Position numbers and translations under genes: made by a program. From Brevibacterium picturae (GTDB lineage Bacteria > Actinomycetota > Actinomycetes > Actinomycetales > Brevibacteriaceae), in the NCBI RefSeq assembly GCF_900105045.1, contig NZ_LT629739.1, positions 558,001 to 622,000 of the forward strand: 64,000 nt of DNA, read 5' to 3'. Under the pieces are notes generated by a model, which saw only the letters and a list, made by a program, of their open reading frames with translations, ran no database searches and had not been told where the DNA came from. Of the stretch, positions 49,503 to 58,485 are shown piece by piece. Positions within the stretch are counted from its first letter, which is position 1. Every line of letters starts with the position of its first letter.

Positions 49503-50387
49503 TCAATCGCTGGGCAGCCATTCGATGAGATCGAACGTCGAACTGGAACCGGCGCGCTCCAGAAGCTGCTGATCGAATCTCAGGTAATACTCCAGATTGC
49601 ACCGGTCCATCAGGGTGCGAAAACGCAGGGCCGGCTGCTCGGGTCCGACCAGCTCTGCCGGAAGTATCGGATGCGTCATGACCGCCTGGGCGACCTGGTA
49701 GTAGATGTCGAAGAACCTCACCAGCGACATCTCGGGCTGTCCGAGGCCCGGTCGGGTGTCGTTCAGGCTCAATGCGGCCAGGGCGTCCTCGAGAGGTGGC
49801 AGCTGCCCGGACGCAGCCTCCAGATCGAAGGCACGGGAGGTCATTCGCTTGGCCGCCTCGATGTCCTCGGGCCGAATCGTCGCGAATTCGCACCAGCCCG
49901 CTTCGACGACGGCGGGCAGCTGCGTTGCCAGCTCATGTGAGAGATCGGCGAAAGACAGCAGGACCCCTGGGCGCAGCTGCCGGTATCCGAGCATCCTGGC
50001 CACGTATTGGAATCGATCGCGCAGCGTTCGCGCGGTCTCTGGAATCGAGTACAGGGCGGAATGGAAACTGCCCTCGTACGTCGGTGCCTCGCGGTCGCCC
50101 GCGATGTCCATGAACCCAGACAGAATGCGCTCGCTCAGTCGATAGATCGAGACTCGTCCGAGCTTCTCGCTGGTCAGGAGGTTCCTGTGGACCATTCGCA
50201 CCAGCTGATTGTGCACGCTGGAGGAAGAGTAGCCGTGTTCGTCGAGGATCCCGACGATGACGGGACCGGGAAGGCCCTGCGCTCGGAGACAGCCGAATGC
50301 AGAGATGACGTCAAAGGAGATGCGGGTCAGACGATAGCGATCGCCCACATCTGCCGTACGTTTCGTGTGATCGTGGACACCCGTCAT
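49503..50387 (-). CDS. PaaX family-like transcriptional regulator
   Basis: The 294-residue protein begins with a winged-helix region: SFDVISAFGCLRAQGLP, GILDEHGYSSSSVHNQLVRMVHRNLLTSEK as recognition helix and RVSIYRLSERIL as wing. A large C-terminal part (SIPETARTLRDRFQYVARMLGYRQLRPGVLLS...) resembles PaaX effector domains, known as phenylacetyl-CoA-responsive repressors. No phenylacetate genes are nearby, so the ligand is open. The ATG has TAGGAT 6 bases upstream and no ribosome site. A small membrane protein gene diverges from it and is a plausible target. Confidence 0.82.
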   Translation of the reverse strand: MTGVHDHTKRTADVGDRYRLTRISFDVISAFGCLRAQGLPGPVIVGILDEHGYSSSSVHNQLVRMVHRNLLTSEKLGRVSIYRLSERILSGFMDIAGDREAPTYEGSFHSALYSIPETARTLRDRFQYVARMLGYRQLRPGVLLSFADLSHELATQLPAVVEAGWCEFATIRPEDIEAAKRMTSRAFDLEAASGQLPPLEDALAALSLNDTRPGLGQPEMSLVRFFDIYYQVAQAVMTHPILPAELVGPEQPALRFRTLMDRCNLEYYLRFDQQLLERAGSSSTFDLIEWLPSD

Positions 50388-50393
50388 GAGCAG

Positions 50394-50399
50394 ATCCTA
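50394..50399 (-). promoter_or_regulatory. Probable -10 element of PaaX-like gene, leaderless start
   Basis: TAGGAT on the minus strand followed by 6 bases and ATG (50385-50387). Confidence 0.6.
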
Positions 50400-50466
50400 A
50401 CGTGAAAATACAAGGATCCTGTCGAAACGGTCGGTCAAGTCGGCCACGAACACAAGGAGCACCGTC

Positions 50467-50712
50467 ATGGGCGACGAAGCATACGAAACGAATCTGCGGG
50501 TATTTCAGGCGGCACGGACCTCCGCGGTCCTGACCGCGTCGATCACGGCTTTCATCACCTTCGCAGCCTTCATGATCGCAGGCTTCGACATTCAAGTCAC
50601 TGCGGCGTGGATGTTCGCCCTGAGCCTCATGTCGGGTTCGGCACTGTTCGTCGTCATGCACATCGTGACAGCCAAGGACCTCAAGCGAAGGCAGAGGACG
50701 CCTCAGCCTTGA
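50467..50712 (+). CDS. Small two-helix membrane protein of unknown function
   Basis: The 81-residue protein has two predicted membrane segments (about 20-38 and 45-66) and a basic C-terminus (KDLKRRQRTPQP). No family recognised. The ATG has AAGGAG 7 bases upstream, good evidence that it is translated. It diverges from the PaaX-like gene across 79 bases and converges with map. Confidence 0.75.
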   Translation: MGDEAYETNLRVFQAARTSAVLTASITAFITFAAFMIAGFDIQVTAAWMFALSLMSGSALFVVMHIVTAKDLKRRQRTPQP

Positions 50713-50741
50713 GTCGCAGTGGCTCCTGAGCCGTATCCGCC

Positions 50742-51578
50742 TCAGGTGCCGGCCGGAGGAACCGGTGTGATTCCGAACGGTGCCAGTCCGGCCGCTCCCC
50801 CATCCTCTGCGGTGAGTACCCAGACTCCCCCATCATGCTTGGCAACGCTGTGTTCCCAATGGCTCGCGCGAGATCCATCCTCTGTCACGACAGTCCAGTC
50901 GTCAGCCAGGGTGATGGTCTCGCTGCTGCCGGCAGTGAGCATCGGCTCGATCGCCAGGCACATCCCCGATCTGATATTCGGTCCGTTCGACCGGGCCCGG
51001 TAGTTCAGGACCTCCGGGGGCATATGCATTGACGTGCCGATGCCGTGGCCGGTGAACTCCTCGACGAGGCCCAACTCAGGGGCTTCGCGTGCGACATGAT
51101 CATCAATCGCGTCACCGATGTCGCTGACCTTGGTTCCGGCTGCGAAGGCGGCTATGCCGACCCACATCGCCTTCTCCGTCGCCTGCGACAGTGCGATGTC
51201 CGCCTTCGACCCAGCGGCGTCGCCGCCGACGATCATGGTGAATGCCGAATCTCCATGGAATCCATCGACGATGGCTCCGCCGTCGATCGACACGAGGTCC
51301 CCGGATTCGAGGACCCTGTCTCCAGGTATGCCGTGCACGATCTCCTCGTTCACGGAGATGCACACTACGGCGGGGAAACCTTGGTAGCCCTTGAAATTGG
51401 ACCGGGCCCCGGCCTCGGTGATGACAGCTTCAGCCGCAGCATCCACCTCGGCGGTGGTGGCTCCTGGGACTGCGGCTTCACGGGCCGCCTTTAGCACCTG
51501 CCCGGTGAGCAGTCCGGCTTGGCGCATCGTCGCCAGCTGCTGAGGAGACTTCAGCTCGATCCGGGGACCGAAGATCAT
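50742..51578 (-). CDS. map: Type I methionine aminopeptidase
   Basis: Removes N-terminal Met from nascent proteins. The 278-residue enzyme shows the five metal ligands: Asp in LVSIDGGAI, Asp in FHGDSAFT, His in FTGHGIGTSMH, Glu in LAIEPML and Glu in SHWEHSVA. It begins in an ATGA overlap with adk and ends the secY-adk-map operon. Confidence 0.96.
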   Translation of the reverse strand: MIFGPRIELKSPQQLATMRQAGLLTGQVLKAAREAAVPGATTAEVDAAAEAVITEAGARSNFKGYQGFPAVVCISVNEEIVHGIPGDRVLESGDLVSIDGGAIVDGFHGDSAFTMIVGGDAAGSKADIALSQATEKAMWVGIAAFAAGTKVSDIGDAIDDHVAREAPELGLVEEFTGHGIGTSMHMPPEVLNYRARSNGPNIRSGMCLAIEPMLTAGSSETITLADDWTVVTEDGSRASHWEHSVAKHDGGVWVLTAEDGGAAGLAPFGITPVPPAGT

Positions 51579-52141
51579 CGAATGGAGGCGAGGATTCGAT
51601 CGGTGATCTCTGACACCTCGCCGAGTCCGTCGACCTGGCTCAGCAGACCGCGTTGACGGTAGATGTCGGTCAGCGGCTGAGTCTGCTCGGCATAGACGTC
51701 GAGGCGGTGCCGGATGACGTCCTCACTGTCGTCACTGCGGCCCTCGGTCTGTGCACGCGCCAAGAGACGGGCGACGACTTCGTCGATGTCGGCAGTGAGT
51801 TCGACGACCTGCTCGATCTCATGGCCCTCGGCTGCGAGGATCCGATCGAGTTCGTCGACCTGTGCACTGGTGCGCGGGTAACCGTCGAGGAGGAATCCCT
51901 CGGCGGCGTCGTCTTGGCTCAGTCGATCGGCGACCATCGAATTGGTCACTTCGTCGGGGACGTACTCTCCGGCATCCATATAGCGCTTGGCGAGTGTGCC
52001 GAGTTCCGTCTCACCCTTCACATTCGCGCGGAAGATGTCTCCGGTCGAGATCGCCGGGATGTTCAGCGCTTCCGACAGTCGTGTTGCCTGGGTTCCTTTG
52101 CCGGCACCGGGTGGGCCGATCAGGATGATGCGTGAGTTCAT
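51575..52141 (-). CDS. adk: Adenylate kinase
   Basis: Catalyses ATP + AMP to 2 ADP. The 188-residue protein is the short-LID form typical of actinobacteria, with P-loop GPPGAGKGTQA, ISTGDIFRANVK, GFLLDGYPRT (AMP site) and RSDDSEDVIRHRL. The ATG at 52139-52141 has GGAAGGA about 10 bases upstream; the longer frame runs into secY's end and is not used. Confidence 0.96.
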   Translation of the reverse strand: MNSRIILIGPPGAGKGTQATRLSEALNIPAISTGDIFRANVKGETELGTLAKRYMDAGEYVPDEVTNSMVADRLSQDDAAEGFLLDGYPRTSAQVDELDRILAAEGHEIEQVVELTADIDEVVARLLARAQTEGRSDDSEDVIRHRLDVYAEQTQPLTDIYRQRGLLSQVDGLGEVSEITDRILASIR

Positions 52142-52181
52142 AAGGTGTGTCCTTCCAATGGATTTGCGCGGCCGGGATCGG

Positions 52182-53483
52182 TCAGCGCAGCAGTCCCTCA
52201 TAGTGCCGCTGCTGCATCTGTGCGTCGATCTGCTTGACGGTCTCGAGACCGACTCCCACCACAATCAGCAGCGAGGTGCCGCCGAAGGGGAAGTTCTGGT
52301 TCGCGTTGATGAGGACCAAGGCGATCAGTGGAATCAGTGCGACGAAGGCCAAGTAGAGCGAGCCCGGGAAGTTGATGCGGCTGAGCACGAAGCTCAGGTA
52401 GTCGGCGGTGGGCCGTCCGGCCCGGATGCCCGGAACGAAGCCACCGTACTTCTTCATGTTGTCGGCGACCTCCTCCGGGTTGAAGGTGATGGCGACGTAG
52501 AAGTAGGCGAAGAAGATCGTCAGCAGTGCGTAGGTCGTGATGTAGATCGGGTGGTCCCCGCGCGTGAAGTAGGTGTTGATCCACTCCACCCACTGGCTCT
52601 CGGGATCGAAGAACTGCGAGATCAGGCTGGGCAGGTAGAGAACCGAGGACGCGAAGATCACAGGGATCACGCCGGCCATATTGACCTTGATCGGGATGTA
52701 GGTCGAGGTGCCGCCGAACATCCGTCGGCCGACCATGCGTTTGGCGTACTGCACTGGAATGCGCCGCTGAGACTGCTCGACGAAGACGACGAGCGCCACG
52801 AGGACGAGGCCGACAGCCAGGACGATGAGGAAGATGTCGATGCCCTGTTCGCGGAAGATGGCCCCCAGCGACGAGGGGAAGGCCGAGGCCACCGAGGTGA
52901 AGATGAGCAGCGACATGCCGTTGCCGACGCCGTGCTCGGTGATCTGCTCGCCGAGCCACATGATCAGGCCGGTGCCTGCCACCAAGGTGATGACGAGGAT
53001 GGAGATGCCCCACCAGGAGTCGTTGGTGATGAGGTCGTTGCAGCCTTCGATATTGCCGAAGAGAGCACCCGAACGCACCGTGGCCACGAGCGTGGTGGCA
53101 TTGAGCACGGCCAGCCCGATGGTGAGGTAGCGCGTGTACTGGGTGAGCTTCGCCTGTCCCGAGGCGCCCTCTTTGTGGAGTGACTCGAAGCGCGGAATCA
53201 CAACGCGCAGAAGTTGGACGATGATGCTGGCGGTGATGTAGGGCATGATGCCCAGAGCGAAGATCGACAGCTGCAGCAGTGCACCACCGCTGAACAGGTT
53301 GATCATCGCGAACCCGCCCTCATTCAGCTGCGGGGAGGCCACACATTCCTGAACCTGGGTGTAGTCGATTCCCGGCGAGGGAATGAAGGAACCGAGGCGG
53401 AAGATGACAAGAATGCCCAGGGTGAAGAGGAGTTTGTTCCTCAAGTCGGGCGTTCTGAAGGCCCTCCGAATTGCGCCGATCAA
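52182..53483 (-). CDS. secY: Preprotein translocase subunit SecY
   Basis: The 433-residue channel subunit has ten membrane segments. Landmarks are LRNKLLFTLGILVIFRLGSFIPSPGI in TM1, GIMPYITASIIVQLL (TM2-3), and the cytoplasmic loop QRRIPVQYAKR. The start codon appears to be TTG (53481-53483) with AGGAGG just upstream, since the reading frame gives MIGAIRRAFRTPDLR, a typical SecY start. A 288-base gap and a hairpin separate it from rplO, so it probably has its own promoter. Confidence 0.96.
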   Translation of the reverse strand: MIGAIRRAFRTPDLRNKLLFTLGILVIFRLGSFIPSPGIDYTQVQECVASPQLNEGGFAMINLFSGGALLQLSIFALGIMPYITASIIVQLLRVVIPRFESLHKEGASGQAKLTQYTRYLTIGLAVLNATTLVATVRSGALFGNIEGCNDLITNDSWWGISILVITLVAGTGLIMWLGEQITEHGVGNGMSLLIFTSVASAFPSSLGAIFREQGIDIFLIVLAVGLVLVALVVFVEQSQRRIPVQYAKRMVGRRMFGGTSTYIPIKVNMAGVIPVIFASSVLYLPSLISQFFDPESQWVEWINTYFTRGDHPIYITTYALLTIFFAYFYVAITFNPEEVADNMKKYGGFVPGIRAGRPTADYLSFVLSRINFPGSLYLAFVALIPLIALVLINANQNFPFGGTSLLIVVGVGLETVKQIDAQMQQRHYEGLLR

Positions 53484-53700
53484 GCGTCCTCCTCATTGGG
53501 GGATGAAAAAGTCAGGGTCGTGAGAATACGACCTGGCGAATGAGACAAATACCTGCAAAAGACTATCAGGGTATGACCGTCAGGCTGAAACCGGACGACC
53601 CATTCGACGATGGCTGACGGCTGCTGTCTCCGCGACTGTGTCGAATCCAACTTCGGGGTGCGTCTGCGCGGTTCGCGGGTTCATGAAATCGGGCACAACG
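53484..53700. other. Gap before secY
   Basis: No gene visible. On the minus strand there are TTGTCT and TATTCT sequences about 30-70 bases before secY, but spacing is poor and no promoter can be assigned with confidence. Confidence 0.4.
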
Positions 53701-53729
53701 AAGGGGCGGTCACAGTGTGACCGCCCCTT
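53701..53729. terminator. Terminator hairpin after rplO
   Basis: Perfect inverted repeat AAGGGGCGGTCACA / TGTGACCGCCCCTT around a single base (effectively an 11-12 bp stem), about 43 bases after the rplO stop. No U-tract. Confidence 0.7.
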
Positions 53730-53771
53730 GCTGGGAACCCTGATATTTCAGACCCGCTGTGCGGGTGCTGT

Positions 53772-54224
53772 TCAGGCTTCGCTGGCGCTTCCGCCTGCAG
53801 CCTTGATCTTCTCGAGTGCTGAACCCGAGAACTTGTCTGCAGTGATGTTCAGAGCCACGGTGATCTCACCGGTGCCCAAAACCTTGACGGGCTGTTTCGC
53901 ACGCACAGCACCCTTGGCCACCAGATCGGCGACTGTGACGTCGCCGCCTTCGGGGAACAAGGATGACAGCTTGTCGAGATTGACAACCTGGAACGTCACC
54001 TTTGCGGGGTTCTTGAACCCGCGCAGTTTAGGCAGACGCATGTGCATCGGAGTCTGTCCACCCTCGAAGCCGTGCGGAACCTGGTAGCGGGCGTGTGTGC
54101 CCTTGGTTCCGCGTCCGGCTGTCTTGCCCTTCGAAGCTTCACCACGACCGACACGGGTCTTGGCAGTCTTCGCTCCGGGGGCAGGACGGAGATCGTGGAG
54201 CTTGAGTGAGTCGTCGTTCGACAT
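53772..54224 (-). CDS. rplO: 50S ribosomal protein L15
   Basis: The 150-residue protein shows [31 protein letters not shown] N-terminal basic extension entering the 50S, then [21 protein letters not shown] and a globular C-terminus. It begins one base after rpmD stops and is the last gene before a hairpin. Confidence 0.97.
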   Translation of the reverse strand: MSNDDSLKLHDLRPAPGAKTAKTRVGRGEASKGKTAGRGTKGTHARYQVPHGFEGGQTPMHMRLPKLRGFKNPAKVTFQVVNLDKLSSLFPEGGDVTVADLVAKGAVRAKQPVKVLGTGEITVALNITADKFSGSALEKIKAAGGSASEA

Positions 54225-54225
54225 A

Positions 54226-54408
54226 TCAATCCACCTCTTCCACAGTCACAAGGTGACGCACGACGTTGATCATTCCCCGGATTTCCGGACGATCCTCGCA
54301 CACCACCACATCGTCGATCCGCTTCAGCCCGAGCGAACGCAGCGAATCACGCTGGTTCGGCTTGCCACCGATATCGGACCTGTGCTGGGTCACTTTGAGT
54401 TTTGCCAT
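54226..54408 (-). CDS. rpmD: 50S ribosomal protein L30
   Basis: A 60-residue protein, [16 protein letters not shown] at the start and [16 protein letters not shown] at the end. The ATG shares one base with the rpsE stop. Confidence 0.97.
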   Translation of the reverse strand: MAKLKVTQHRSDIGGKPNQRDSLRSLGLKRIDDVVVCEDRPEIRGMINVVRHLVTVEEVD

Positions 54409-55091
54409 CAGGATTTCGCCCCGCTTTCAGCAGCCGCCCGCAGCAATGCGTGAGGAGCGACTTCGTCCACAGGCAGTCCACGGCGAGCCGCGACCTGCTC
54501 TGGGCGCTCGAGACCCTGAAGGGCCTTGATCGCGGCACGAACGATGTTGATTGCGTTGGCTGACCCCAGCGACTTGGACAGGATGTCCTGAACGCCGGCA
54601 GCATCGAGGACCGCACGTACCGGACCACCGGCGATGACGCCGGTACCGGGAGCGGCCGGACGCAGCATGACGACGCCTGCTGCGGTCTCGCCCTGGATCG
54701 GGTGCGGAATGGTCTTCTGGATGCGAGGGACGCGGAAGAAGTTCTTCTTCGCCTCTTCGACACCCTTGGCAATGGCTGCAGGAACTTCCTTCGCCTTGCC
54801 GTAGCCCATTCCGACCATGCCGTCTCCGTCTCCGACGACGACGAGGGCGGTGAAGGAGAACCGACGTCCGCCCTTGACCACCTTCGACACGCGGTTGATC
54901 GTGACGACGTGCTCGATGAACTGGCTCTTCTCTTCGCGGTCACCGCGACCGCCGCGTCCACGGCCTTCACCGCGTCCGCGACCCTGGCCGCCCTGGCCAC
55001 CTTGACCGCGACCACGTGAGGAGCGATCACTGTTGTTATCGGTACGGGTCTCAGCAGCTGGCTGCTGTTCCTTGTTCTCTTCAGTGCTCAT
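54408..55091 (-). CDS. rpsE: 30S ribosomal protein S5 with N-terminal Arg-Gly-rich extension
   Basis: Residues 58-215 are canonical S5: [62 protein letters not shown]. Before it lies a 55-residue extension: an acidic/polar stretch and then an RG/GQG-rich block (residues 26-50, for example [13 protein letters not shown]). E. coli S5 is 167 residues; this is 227. S5 lines the mRNA entry and helps unwinding and fidelity. It overlaps rplR by 4 bases and rpmD by 1. Confidence 0.97.
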   Translation of the reverse strand: MSTEENKEQQPAAETRTDNNSDRSSRGRGQGGQGGQGRGRGEGRGRGGRGDREEKSQFIEHVVTINRVSKVVKGGRRFSFTALVVVGDGDGMVGMGYGKAKEVPAAIAKGVEEAKKNFFRVPRIQKTIPHPIQGETAAGVVMLRPAAPGTGVIAGGPVRAVLDAAGVQDILSKSLGSANAINIVRAAIKALQGLERPEQVAARRGLPVDEVAPHALLRAAAESGAKS

Positions 55092-55468
55092 AGGGCCAAT
55101 CCTCCTTCACGGGCACCTTCGGCGATTGCCTGCACACGGCCGTGGTAGGCGTTGCCTCCACGGTCGAACACGACGGCTTCGATGCCGGCTTCCTTGGCGC
55201 GCTGGGCTACCAGCTCGCCGACCTTGTGGGCCTTGCCGGTCTTGTCACCCTCGAGAGTGCGCAGGTCAGCTTCCATAGTGGAGGCTGATGCCAAGGTCTT
55301 GCCGACGGTATCGTCGATGACCTGGACAAAGACGTGGCGCGTGGAGCGAGTCACTGAGAGGCGAGGACGTTCCGACGTACCGCTGACATGCTTGCGCAGA
55401 CGAGCGTGACGACGTTTGCGGGCCGCAGCCCTGCCCTTGCCGTAGCTTTCCTTTTTCCCAAAGGCCAT
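55088..55468 (-). CDS. rplR: 50S ribosomal protein L18
   Basis: The 126-residue 5S rRNA-binding protein has [37 protein letters not shown], and the ending [26 protein letters not shown]. It lies 2 bases after rplF. Confidence 0.97.
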   Translation of the reverse strand: MAFGKKESYGKGRAAARKRRHARLRKHVSGTSERPRLSVTRSTRHVFVQVIDDTVGKTLASASTMEADLRTLEGDKTGKAHKVGELVAQRAKEAGIEAVVFDRGGNAYHGRVQAIAEGAREGGLAL

Positions 55469-55470
55469 CT

Positions 55471-56007
55471 CTACTTACCAGCCTTTCCGACCTTGCGACG
55501 GACATTTTCTCCGGCATAGCGGACACCCTTGCCCTTGTAAGGTTCAGGCTTGCGCAGCTTCCGGATGTTGGCAGCGGTCTCTCCGACCAGCTGCTTGTCG
55601 ATGCCGTGAACTGCCAGCTTGGTCTGTCCGTCGACCGTGAAGGAGATTCCCTCGGGTGGTTCGACGGTGATCGAGTGGCTGTAGCCCAGAGCGAACTCGA
55701 GGTTCGATCCCTTGGCCAGCACGCGGTAACCGGTGCCGACGATCTCGAGGGACTTCGAGTAGCCGTCGGTCACACCGACGATCATGTTGTTGATCATCGT
55801 GCGGGACAGTCCGTGCAGAGAACGCGATTCGCGCTCTTCGTCCGGACGGCTCACGGTCACGACGCCGTCATCGAGCGATACGCTGATCGGCTCGGCGATG
55901 GAGACGGACAGATCACCCTTGGGTCCCTTGACGGCGACATCCTGGCCGTCGATCTTGACCTCAACGCCGGTGGGGACGGAGATCGGGTTCTTGCCAATAC
56001 GTGACAT
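55471..56007 (-). CDS. rplF: 50S ribosomal protein L6
   Basis: The 178-residue two-domain protein begins [17 protein letters not shown] and has [20 protein letters not shown] and [19 protein letters not shown] at its end. I place the start at 56007; the frame extends 17 codons upstream through the rpsH stop region. Ribosome site AAGGAG lies just before it. Confidence 0.97.
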   Translation of the reverse strand: MSRIGKNPISVPTGVEVKIDGQDVAVKGPKGDLSVSIAEPISVSLDDGVVTVSRPDEERESRSLHGLSRTMINNMIVGVTDGYSKSLEIVGTGYRVLAKGSNLEFALGYSHSITVEPPEGISFTVDGQTKLAVHGIDKQLVGETAANIRKLRKPEPYKGKGVRYAGENVRRKVGKAGK

Positions 56008-56023
56008 TTTCTTCTCTCCTTCC

Positions 56024-56422
56024 TTACCAGACGTAGGCGAGGACTTCCCCACCCACACCCTTCTTGGCGGCCTGCCGGTCCGTCAGGAGGCCTGACGACG
56101 TCGACAGAATGGCGATGCCGAGTCCACCGAGGACCTTGGGCAAGTTGGTCGACTTCGCGTAGACGCGCAGCCCGGGCTTCGACACACGGCGCAGGCCGGC
56201 GATCGAACGCTCCCGGTTGGGACCGAACTTGAGGTCCATGAGGAGGGTCTTTCCGACCTGAGCATCTTCGACGCTCCAACCGGTGATGTAGCCCTCGCTC
56301 TTGAGGATCTCGGCGATGTTTGATTTCAGCTTCGAAAACGGCATGCTGACGTCCTCGTGATAAGCCGAGTTGGCGTTCCGCAGACGTGTCAACATGTCTG
56401 CGACTGGATCAGTCATTGTCAT
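56024..56422 (-). CDS. rpsH: 30S ribosomal protein S8
   Basis: The 132-residue protein starts [18 protein letters not shown] and has ILKSEGYI and the C-terminal [20 protein letters not shown]. In E. coli S8 represses the spc operon. Here the 12-base inverted repeat GGGCTCTAGCCC (56425-56436) directly before the start could hide the ribosome site; this is only suggestive. A 69-base gap separates it from rplE; rpsN, present there in many bacteria, is absent. Confidence 0.97.
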   Translation of the reverse strand: MTMTDPVADMLTRLRNANSAYHEDVSMPFSKLKSNIAEILKSEGYITGWSVEDAQVGKTLLMDLKFGPNRERSIAGLRRVSKPGLRVYAKSTNLPKVLGGLGIAILSTSSGLLTDRQAAKKGVGGEVLAYVW

Positions 56423-56491
56423 TTGGGCTCTAGCCCTTCCTCGTTACGGTTTCCGCCCACGCGATGCGTGCTTGGACCTGCAACGTAGCGA

Positions 56492-57061
56492 TTATTTGGT
56501 CTTGAACGGGAACCCGAGGTGGCGCAGAAGTGCACGTCCCTCGTCGTCGGTGTTCGCTGTAGTCACAACTGTGATATCCATACCTCGGACACGGTCGATC
56601 CGGTCCTGATCGATCTCGTGGAACATCGACTGCTCCGTGAGACCGAAGGTGTAGTTACCGTTCCCGTCGAACTGACGATCCGAGAGTCCGCGGAAGTCGC
56701 GGATACGCGGAAGAGCCAGAGAGATGACACGGTCGACGAATTCCCACATCCGAGCGCCGCGCATGGTGACGTGGGCTCCGATGGGCTGACCTTCGCGCAA
56801 CTTGAACTGAGCGACGGATTTCCGCGCCCGAGTCACGACAGGCTTCTGACCGGTGATCAGAGTCAGGTCGTTGATTGCGCCTTCGATCAGCTTCGAATCG
56901 CGTGCTGCGTCACCCACACCCATGTTCACGACGACCTTGGTCAGACCGGGAACCTGCATGGGGTTTGCGTATTTGAACTCGTCCTGCAGCTTGGCCACGA
57001 TGTCATCGCGGTATACCTGCTTGAGGCGTGGCGCTGGACGGCTCGTTGTTGTTTCCGTCAT
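56492..57061 (-). CDS. rplE: 50S ribosomal protein L5
   Basis: The 189-residue 5S rRNA-binding protein has [60 protein letters not shown] and MDITVVTTA with the basic C-terminal FPFKTK. A 10-residue N-terminal addition ([10 protein letters not shown]) precedes the core. Its ATG shares a base with the rplX stop. Confidence 0.97.
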   Translation of the reverse strand: MTETTTSRPAPRLKQVYRDDIVAKLQDEFKYANPMQVPGLTKVVVNMGVGDAARDSKLIEGAINDLTLITGQKPVVTRARKSVAQFKLREGQPIGAHVTMRGARMWEFVDRVISLALPRIRDFRGLSDRQFDGNGNYTFGLTEQSMFHEIDQDRIDRVRGMDITVVTTANTDDEGRALLRHLGFPFKTK

Positions 57062-57429
57062 CAGATCTCCTCCCCGGTGCGACGCGAGACGCGAACCCGA
57101 ACGGTCTTGTTGCGACCATCGCGTTCAACGGTTTCCTCGCGGTATCCGACGCGGGTGGGCTTGTTGTCCTTGGGATCAACGAGCGCCACGTTGGACACGT
57201 GGATTGGGGCTTCGTGAGTCTCACGGCCACCGGCGGTGCCGCCGGCCTGAGTCTGCGTTGCCTTCTTGTGTTTGATCACGCGGTTGATGCCCTCAACGAG
57301 GACGCGGTTGCGTTCCGGGTACACGGCAAGAACCTTGCCCTGCTTCCCACGATCGCCACCCCGTGACTCACGGGCGCCTGCAATCACCTGGACGAGGTCG
57401 CCCTTCTTGATCTTGAGCTTGTTCGCCAT
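57061..57429 (-). CDS. rplX: 50S ribosomal protein L24
   Basis: The 122-residue KOW-domain protein starts [18 protein letters not shown], with [19 protein letters not shown] as the KOW loop and a C-terminal [19 protein letters not shown]. It is an early assembly factor for the 50S near the tunnel exit. I use 57429 rather than an ATG two codons earlier, 2 bases after rplN. Confidence 0.96.
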   Translation of the reverse strand: MANKLKIKKGDLVQVIAGARESRGGDRGKQGKVLAVYPERNRVLVEGINRVIKHKKATQTQAGGTAGGRETHEAPIHVSNVALVDPKDNKPTRVGYREETVERDGRNKTVRVRVSRRTGEEI

Positions 57430-57431
57430 GT

Positions 57432-57800
57432 TCACAACACCTCCGGTGCCAGGGAGACGATCTTCATGAACTTCTTATCGCGCAATTCGCGCCCCACGGG
57501 TCCGAAGATACGGGTTCCGCGCGGTTCCCCATCAGTCTTGAGGATGACTGCTGCATTCTCGTCGAACTTGATGTACGAACCATCGGGACGACGGCGTTCT
57601 TTGGCGGTCCGAACGATGACAGCCTTGACGACGTCGCCCTTCTTCACGTTTCCACCAGGAATTGCGTCTTTGACGGTTGCCACGATGGTGTCACCGATCG
57701 AGGCATAACGCCGACCGGAACCACCCAGAATCCTGATTGCCAGGATCTGCTTGGCACCAGTGTTGTCGGCGACCTTGAGTCGCGACTCTTGCTGAATCAC
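57432..57800 (-). CDS. rplN: 50S ribosomal protein L14
   Basis: The 122-residue protein has [34 protein letters not shown] and [24 protein letters not shown], full length. As first gene of the spc block it is preceded by 144 bases without a gene but with a hairpin, so a promoter is likely here. Ribosome site AGGAG (ACAGGAGAAAATAG) lies just before the start. Confidence 0.97.
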   Translation of the reverse strand: MIQQESRLKVADNTGAKQILAIRILGGSGRRYASIGDTIVATVKDAIPGGNVKKGDVVKAVIVRTAKERRRPDGSYIKFDENAAVILKTDGEPRGTRIFGPVGRELRDKKFMKIVSLAPEVL

Positions 57801-57887
57801 TATTTTCTCCTGTCGTCGCGCCGGTTCTCACGCGAATGCATGAGCCTTGCGGAACGGATTAATGACATTTCACCCCGTTCCCGGTAG
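57801..57887 (-). other. Presumed promoter/leader of the spc block
   Basis: 87 bases between the hairpin and rplN. It contains an AT-rich CATTAAT sequence on the minus strand that could be part of a -10, not convincing by itself. Confidence 0.35.
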
Positions 57888-57918
57888 CCGCCCACGATCT
57901 GCTCGAGATCGTGGGCGG
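57888..57918. terminator. Hairpin between rpsQ and rplN
   Basis: Perfect 13-base arms (57888-57900 / 57906-57918) with a 5-base loop, 27 bases after the rpsQ stop on the minus strand. It separates the S10 and spc blocks; no U-tract. Confidence 0.7.
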
Positions 57919-57944
57919 GACCAGGTGGGAGGGGTGGCGTCGGC

Positions 57945-58235
57945 TTACTTGGCGCGTTCGATGATCTCGACGAGCCGCCAACGCTTCGCGGCCGAAACCG
58001 GCCGCGTCTCGGACACGAGGACGAGGTCGCCGACACCAGCGGCGTTCTCCTCATCGTGGACCTTGTACTTCACCGACTGGCGAAGAACCTTGCCGTAGAG
58101 GCGGTGCGTCTTGCGCTCCTCCACCTCGACGACGATGGTCTTCTCCATTTTGTCGGACACAACGTAACCACGCGCTGTCTTGCGAGTGTTGCGATCCGCA
58201 GGCGTGGCCTCGGGCTTGGTGGTCTCCGCCATCAC
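57945..58235 (-). CDS. rpsQ: 30S ribosomal protein S17
   Basis: The 96-residue OB-fold protein has [34 protein letters not shown] and [14 protein letters not shown], with a 15-residue N-terminal extension compared with E. coli. It starts in a 4-base overlap with rpmC and is last in the S10 block. Confidence 0.97.
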   Translation of the reverse strand: MMAETTKPEATPADRNTRKTARGYVVSDKMEKTIVVEVEERKTHRLYGKVLRQSVKYKVHDEENAAGVGDLVLVSETRPVSAAKRWRLVEIIERAK

Positions 58236-58483
58236 TTGTCCTCTTCCTTAGCGTCAGCGGGATTCGGACGAATGTCCAATTCCCGCTCATTGAGCACGGT
58301 GTAGATACGAGCGATGTCGCGACGCACGGCCTTGAGGCGACCGTGGCTCTCCAGCTGGCCGGTGGCCGACTGGAAGCGCAGGTTGAACAGCTCGGCCTTG
58401 GCCTTCTTGAGCTCCTCGAGCAGACGCTCGTTGTCATAACCGTCAAGTGCGTCCATGGACAGGTTCTTCGAACCGATTGCCAT
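58232..58483 (-). CDS. rpmC: 50S ribosomal protein L29
   Basis: The 83-residue helical protein has [26 protein letters not shown] and [21 protein letters not shown]. It is slightly longer than E. coli L29 (63). ATG at 58483 and GTG at 58489 (overlapping the rplP stop) are both possible starts; AAGGTGGTGAG stands before both. Confidence 0.95.
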   Translation of the reverse strand: MAIGSKNLSMDALDGYDNERLLEELKKAKAELFNLRFQSATGQLESHGRLKAVRRDIARIYTVLNERELDIRPNPADAKEEDK

Positions 58484-58485
58484 AC

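Noticed and set aside
51987..53183. A 398-residue plus-strand open frame over secY and adk
   Set aside because: Antisense to two essential, fully recognisable genes and highly biased in composition.
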